The notes under the pieces: model-generated | What the model was told of the DNA's origin: nothing | The model's database searches: none | The model's input: the letters and a program-made list of their open reading frames with translations, nothing else | Position numbers and translations under genes: made by a program | Shown: one piece after another, positions 30,151 through 33,735 of the stretch | Layout of the letters: every line of letters starts with the position of its first letter | How positions within the stretch are numbered: the first letter of the stretch is position 1 | Source: a virus | DNA: 33,735 nt | Virus record (IMG/VR): IMGVR_UViG_3300036846_000637 | Coordinates: 1-33,735 of that record | Direction: 5' to 3' (one strand)

Positions 30151-30704
30151 GCTCCGATTATGAGCAACGCTGGTGGGATTGGTACAACCAGCTGCCGCTG
30201 CACCACCCGGCCCGCATCGCGCGTGGTGATGCAGCGATCAAGACGGCCCTCAAGAAGCTCGCACGCGAGAAGGAGATCGAGGCGGAGCGGCGGCTTGCGT
30301 TCGAGCAAGTCCGCCAGGCGCGAGAGGCAAGCATGCTCGGCGGCGAAAAACAGCGCCGCTCCCGCGTCGATTGGCTGGCGCTGACCGGCGACGCTTCGGT
30401 CGCGGTGCGCCAGATGGCCTACGAGCGCTGCACCACTGCGTTTCGGATGCGCCAGGCCGGAATGTCATTGCTGGAAATCGGCCGGCATTTCGGCGTCAGC
30501 AGGGAACGTGCGCGGCAACTCGCGTGGCGCGGAGAGGCGTGGCAGGCCCCGCGGCTATCGCCGGTCGAGTGGTGGATGAAGGAAGAAGCCGCGCCAATGA
30601 GGGAAATGGGGCCAGGGACCAAAACGCGGATGTCCGCTTTGCTGGAGACGTTCTCCCGATCGACGCCGCGCGATTGGCTGCTGGTGGCAAGCGCCCATGG
30701 CTGA
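30147..30704 (+). CDS. HTH protein with a sigma-70 region-4-like helix pair
   Basis: A 185-residue protein starting at GTG 30147 (SSDYEQRWWDWYNQLPLHHPARIARG). A charged coiled-coil part (LKKLAREKEIEAERRLAFEQVRQ) precedes SLLEIGRHFGVSRERARQLAWRGEA (about 106-130), a helix-turn-helix like those of sigma-70 region 4 or LuxR-type regulators. The C-terminus is loosely structured. It lies between terminase and portal with an eight-base overlap to the HNH gene. A DNA-binding packaging helper (small-terminase-like) or a late regulator are both possible. Confidence 0.65.
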   Translation: MSSDYEQRWWDWYNQLPLHHPARIARGDAAIKTALKKLAREKEIEAERRLAFEQVRQAREASMLGGEKQRRSRVDWLALTGDASVAVRQMAYERCTTAFRMRQAGMSLLEIGRHFGVSRERARQLAWRGEAWQAPRLSPVEWWMKEEAAPMREMGPGTKTRMSALLETFSRSTPRDWLLVASAHG

Positions 30705-31236
30705 CGACACCAGGCCGATCGTCGAGACGACAGATGTCGAGCGTTTGCGCGAGTGCCTTTCTTACGACGCCGACACCGGAGAATTGCGCTGGAAAGTCCA
30801 CCCCTCGGCCCATGTCAGCATCGGAGACATTGCGGGCTGCATTGATCATCGCGGCTATCGATTTGTAAGGCTCGATCGGCGGCTGCTCTTGGCACATCGC
30901 ATTGCCTGGGCATTGCATTATGGCGCCTGGCCGGAAGGCGATATTGATCATCAAAATATGAATAAGAGCGACAATCGGATTATCAATCTGCGGTTAGCCC
31001 CTCGATCAAGCAATAACGCGAACAGTTCATCACGGAGCCATAAGGGGCTGCCCAAAGGCTGCTATCAGCTCAAAGGCCGGCAGCGTTGGTATTCTCAAAT
31101 CAAGGTCAGCAACAATGTTAAGCGCCTTGGAACGTTCACCACGGCTGAAGAAGCTGCGGCAGCGTTCCGGCGCGAACACGCACAAGTTCACGGTGATTTC
31201 TCCCGCTGTGAAGCGAGGGTAGATCATGGCCGATGA
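30697..31236 (+). CDS. HNH endonuclease with C-terminal AP2-type DNA-binding domain
   Basis: A 179-residue protein. An HNH motif follows LAHRIAWALHYGAWPEGDIDHQNMNKSDNRIINLRL (in parts: GDIDHQNMNKSDNRIINL). The C-terminal GCYQLKGRQRWYSQIKVSNNVKRLGTFTTAEEAAAAFRREHAQVHG has the AP2-like GTF.TAEEAAAAF pattern typical of phage homing endonucleases. It begins MADDT, as the portal does, and overlaps both neighbours (8 bases upstream, 11 bases with portal). It looks like an insertion into the terminase-portal junction using the portal's translation start signals. Confidence 0.88.
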   Translation: MADDTRPIVETTDVERLRECLSYDADTGELRWKVHPSAHVSIGDIAGCIDHRGYRFVRLDRRLLLAHRIAWALHYGAWPEGDIDHQNMNKSDNRIINLRLAPRSSNNANSSSRSHKGLPKGCYQLKGRQRWYSQIKVSNNVKRLGTFTTAEEAAAAFRREHAQVHGDFSRCEARVDHGR

Positions 31237-33538
31237 CACACCTGTGGGTGCTCCGGTCGAGGAAGATCTGCGGGCTGATGATCAGAATTTTAATCCCTCG
31301 CTCGAGCCCAAGAAGGCCAAGGCCTGGCTCAACCTGTTGCAGGAGAGCGAGGACGCCTTCCAGTCCTACAACGAGCACTGCGACAACATCGACAAGCAGT
31401 ACGCCTCGCTGGAACGGCTCTCCAACATGCTCCGCGACAAGGAGTTCCAGATGTTCTGGGCCAACGCGGAGGTGATCAAGCCCAGTATCTACGCCTCGCC
31501 GCCGATCCCGGTGGTGGTGCCGAAGTTCAAGGACCGCCGTCCGGTCTATGACGCGGCAAGTGAGCTGCTGGAGCGCTGCGCCATCGTCGCCTTCGATCTC
31601 GCCAATATCGACGAACTGATGAAGCTGGTGCGCGACGATCTCGCCCTGATCGACCGCGGCGTCGCCTGGTGCCGCTACGAGAGCGCCGGAGATGATGACA
31701 GCTCTACCTACGACTACGAGAAGGTCTGCATCGACTTCAAGAACCGAAGGGATTTTCTGCACTCGATTTCCAGAAACTGGCGCGAGGTGACCTGGGTCGC
31801 CGGCGCTTCCTATCTGACAAGGAGCGAGGCCCGCGCGCGCTTCCAAAAGCATTCCGGCGATGAGTACCAGAACGCCGAATACAAGGTCGACAAAGAGAGT
31901 AAGGAAGTCGGCGGCGCCGACAACAGAGAGCGCGCCAAGTTCTGGGAAATCTGGAGCAAGGCCGATCGCCGCGTGGTCTGGGTCAGCGAGGGCTGCGAGA
32001 ACATTCTCGACGAGGACGACCCGCACCTCGACCTCAGAGAGTTTTTCCCGTGCCCGAAGCCGGCCTACGGCACCGTGCAGCGCGGCTCGCTGGTGCCGGT
32101 TCCTGACGTCTTGCAGTACAAGGACCAGCTCGACGAGATCAACTTACTTACCGGCCGCATCCACGCCATATCAGAGGCGATCGAGGCCAAGGGCTTCTAC
32201 CCGGCCGGCGGCTCAGAGATCGGCGATGCCGTGCAGGCCGCCATAGCGGTCAAGACGCCGGGCCGCGTTCTCGTTCCCATCAGCAACTGGGCCGCGTTCG
32301 GCGGCTCCAGCGAAGTCATCATCTGGCTGCCGATCGACATGCTGGCGCAGACCATCACCGGCCTGGTGCAGCTGCGCCAGCAGATCGTCCAGGACATCTA
32401 CCAGATCATGGGCCTTTCCGACATCATGCGCGGATCCACGGATCCACAGGAGACGCTCGGGGCGCAGCAGCTCAAGACCGACTACGGCTCGGTGCGCATT
32501 TCTGACAAGCAGGACGAATTGGCGCGCATCGCCCGCGACCTCGTCGAGATCACCTGCGAGATCATCACCGAGAAGTTCGACAAGGTGACCATGATCGAGA
32601 TGAGCCAGACCCAACTGCCGACCAATCAAATGGTCGCGGCCAAGACCGCGCAGATCCAGGCTCAGCTGCGCATCCAGCAGCAGCAGGTGCAGCAGGTGCA
32701 ATTGAACCCGCAGGCGCAGCAGATGGCGCAGCAGAACCCGGACCAGGCCGGCCAGATCGCGAGCCAGGCCCAACTGCAGATCCAGCAAGGCTTCGACGCG
32801 CTCTATAAACTACAGGATACGCCGACCATCGACCAGGTGTTCGACCTCTTCAAGAATAACCGGGTCAAGAGCTTCGTTTTGGACATCGAGACCGACTCTA
32901 CCATCCGGCCCGACGAGACCGCCGAGAAGCAGCGCCGCTCTGAGTTCATCGGCATGCTCAGCCAATTGATGCCGCAGCTGGCGCAGATGATCACGTCCGA
33001 GCCGAAGACCGCGCCGTTCTGCGGCGAACTCTTGAAGTTCGCGGTGGCGCCGTTCCGTGCCGGCCGCTCGCTCGACGGCGCCATCGACGACCTGGTCGAG
33101 CAGATGAAGCAGAAGGGCGACCAGCCCAGGGGCGACGACCCCGTCACCGCGCAGAACAAGACCGCTCTGCAGATCGAGCAGATGAAGGTGCAGGCGCAGC
33201 AGCAGAGCGACAACGCGAAACTGCAACTGCAGGCTAGGGAATTGCAGATGAAGGACCAGCATAAGCAGGCCGAGCTCGCCAACGAGCGCGCCATCGCGCT
33301 GGCGAAGCTGCAGCAGGCGCAGAGCGAGGATGCCACCGACGCCCAGGTGCAGAACCAGAAGCTGATGGAGAGCCGCGAGGCGCACCAGAGCCAGATGATC
33401 AGGAACACCCAGGAAATGCAGCTCGACCAGCGCAAGGCCGACCTCGAACTCGCCCAGCACCAACTAAACGCCAACCAGGCCACTCAGCGCGCCGCCGCGG
33501 CGCCGCAATTCAACATGGCGCCGCGGGGCAGACCGTGA
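31226..33538 (+). CDS. P22-like portal protein
   Basis: A 770-residue portal that forms the dodecameric channel at the capsid vertex for DNA entry and exit. Visible portions: AWLNLLQESEDAFQSYNEHCDNIDKQY and NMLRDKEFQMFWANAEVIKPSIYASPPIPVV (N-terminus), then RGSLVPVPDVLQYKDQLDEINLL, and the long C-terminal half that is Gln-rich helical (RIQQQQVQQVQLNPQAQQMAQQNPDQAGQI and many KLQLQARELQMK repeats) typical of the P22-type barrel and coiled coil. The ATG at 31226 lies inside the end of the HNH gene. Good family match and full length, so a complete virion connector is expected. Confidence 0.9.
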   Translation: MADDTPVGAPVEEDLRADDQNFNPSLEPKKAKAWLNLLQESEDAFQSYNEHCDNIDKQYASLERLSNMLRDKEFQMFWANAEVIKPSIYASPPIPVVVPKFKDRRPVYDAASELLERCAIVAFDLANIDELMKLVRDDLALIDRGVAWCRYESAGDDDSSTYDYEKVCIDFKNRRDFLHSISRNWREVTWVAGASYLTRSEARARFQKHSGDEYQNAEYKVDKESKEVGGADNRERAKFWEIWSKADRRVVWVSEGCENILDEDDPHLDLREFFPCPKPAYGTVQRGSLVPVPDVLQYKDQLDEINLLTGRIHAISEAIEAKGFYPAGGSEIGDAVQAAIAVKTPGRVLVPISNWAAFGGSSEVIIWLPIDMLAQTITGLVQLRQQIVQDIYQIMGLSDIMRGSTDPQETLGAQQLKTDYGSVRISDKQDELARIARDLVEITCEIITEKFDKVTMIEMSQTQLPTNQMVAAKTAQIQAQLRIQQQQVQQVQLNPQAQQMAQQNPDQAGQIASQAQLQIQQGFDALYKLQDTPTIDQVFDLFKNNRVKSFVLDIETDSTIRPDETAEKQRRSEFIGMLSQLMPQLAQMITSEPKTAPFCGELLKFAVAPFRAGRSLDGAIDDLVEQMKQKGDQPRGDDPVTAQNKTALQIEQMKVQAQQQSDNAKLQLQARELQMKDQHKQAELANERAIALAKLQQAQSEDATDAQVQNQKLMESREAHQSQMIRNTQEMQLDQRKADLELAQHQLNANQATQRAAAAPQFNMAPRGRP

Positions 33539-33735
33539 CCAAGGAAACCCAGGCCGAGGCCAATTACCGCGGCGGCAACCCGACCACCCATTGCGGCATC
33601 TGCACCTATTACCAGGGCCACCACCGCTGCTCCAAGGTATCGGGCGATATCTCCCCCTACGGCCTCTGCGATATCTTTGAGGCCGACAAGAACCCCTTCG
33701 GCGCGGCGCTGCAGGGTATCGCAACGGCGAACCCG
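33535..33735 (+). CDS. Cys-rich small protein after portal, 3'-truncated by window
   Basis: The frame opens at GTG 33535, overlapping the portal stop (GTGA), and is still open at the window end after 67 residues: NPTTHCGICTYYQGHHRCSKVSGDISPYGLCDIFEADKNP. The Cys spacing (C-x2-C ... C ... C) with YY and GHH nearby resembles a small iron-sulfur or zinc-binding protein of the kind found after portal genes in alphaproteobacterial phages. Further genes (scaffold, capsid) must follow outside the window. Confidence 0.7.
   Translation, partial: MTKETQAEANYRGGNPTTHCGICTYYQGHHRCSKVSGDISPYGLCDIFEADKNPFGAALQGIATANP

Noticed and set aside
31136-32026. 296-residue leftward open frame over portal
   Set aside because: Mirror of the portal gene, no recognisable family.
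1-33735. tRNA genes or CRISPR arrays
   Set aside because: I looked for T-loop-like GGTTCGAATC words and for regularly spaced repeats with unique spacers and saw none; the 10-bp and 144-bp repeats are not CRISPR.

Overview
The window is a fragment of a temperate, tailed double-stranded DNA phage, probably short-tailed (podovirus-like, with a P22-type large portal and head-to-tail genes), of a high-GC alphaproteobacterium. The best host guess is Bradyrhizobium or another Hyphomicrobiales (Rhizobiales) member. The reasons are GC-rich third codon positions, a GcrA-family regulator (a family known from Alphaproteobacteria), a tyrosine integrase with an excisionase-like gene, and closely packed ATGA/TGATG/GTGA gene overlaps. 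The host call is inference, because no host gene is visible.

Layout. (1) 2-12968, rightward: late virion genes. They comprise a truncated first gene, a large connector/stabilisation-like protein, two repetitive low-complexity proteins, a CofE-like glutamate ligase, a GNAT-like protein, two small Gln/Pro-rich proteins, a Gln-rich protein ending in an S74-type domain, two large ejection-protein candidates, and a repeat-built tail fibre also ending in an S74-type domain. (2) 13006-14441, rightward: lysis, with an amidase carrying an extra C-terminal domain and a holin-like membrane protein, closed by a hairpin terminator. (3) 14503-15112, leftward: gcrA and an overlapping small ORF. (4) 15345-17605, rightward: YqaJ-type exonuclease, RecT annealase, a small basic protein and an excisionase-like protein, facing the integrase (17613-18845, leftward). 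(5) 18846-19262: gene-free, repeat-rich region that probably holds attP. (6) 19263-21932, rightward: DUF1376-type replication gene, small genes and a DNA methyltransferase, facing an XRE repressor-like gene. (7) 22466-23756: small unknown early genes, one bearing a duplication scar. (8) 23933-25739, mostly leftward: HTH protein, membrane protein, serine recombinase and an exported small protein, with several operator-like palindromes and a 10-bp iteron array. (9) 25828-28732: small genes and a leftward HNH endonuclease. (10) 28792-33735, rightward: terminase large subunit, HTH protein, a second HNH endonuclease, portal, and the start of a Cys-rich protein cut by the window end.

The capsid genes expected between portal and tail are absent at both ends, while int lies mid-window with phage genes on both sides. 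That is the order of an unintegrated or circularly permuted genome, not of an integrated prophage bounded at attP.

Most unusual content. A full-length homologue of coenzyme F420-0:L-glutamate ligase (CofE) lies in the virion operon, translationally coupled to a poly-glycine repeat protein and followed by another repeat protein and a GNAT-like gene. This could be a virion-protein or cofactor modification cassette. Also notable are two intergenic arrays of short motifs spaced exactly 10 bp, a 17-bp inverted repeat enclosing internal hairpins, and a run of three adjacent palindromes in a divergent promoter.
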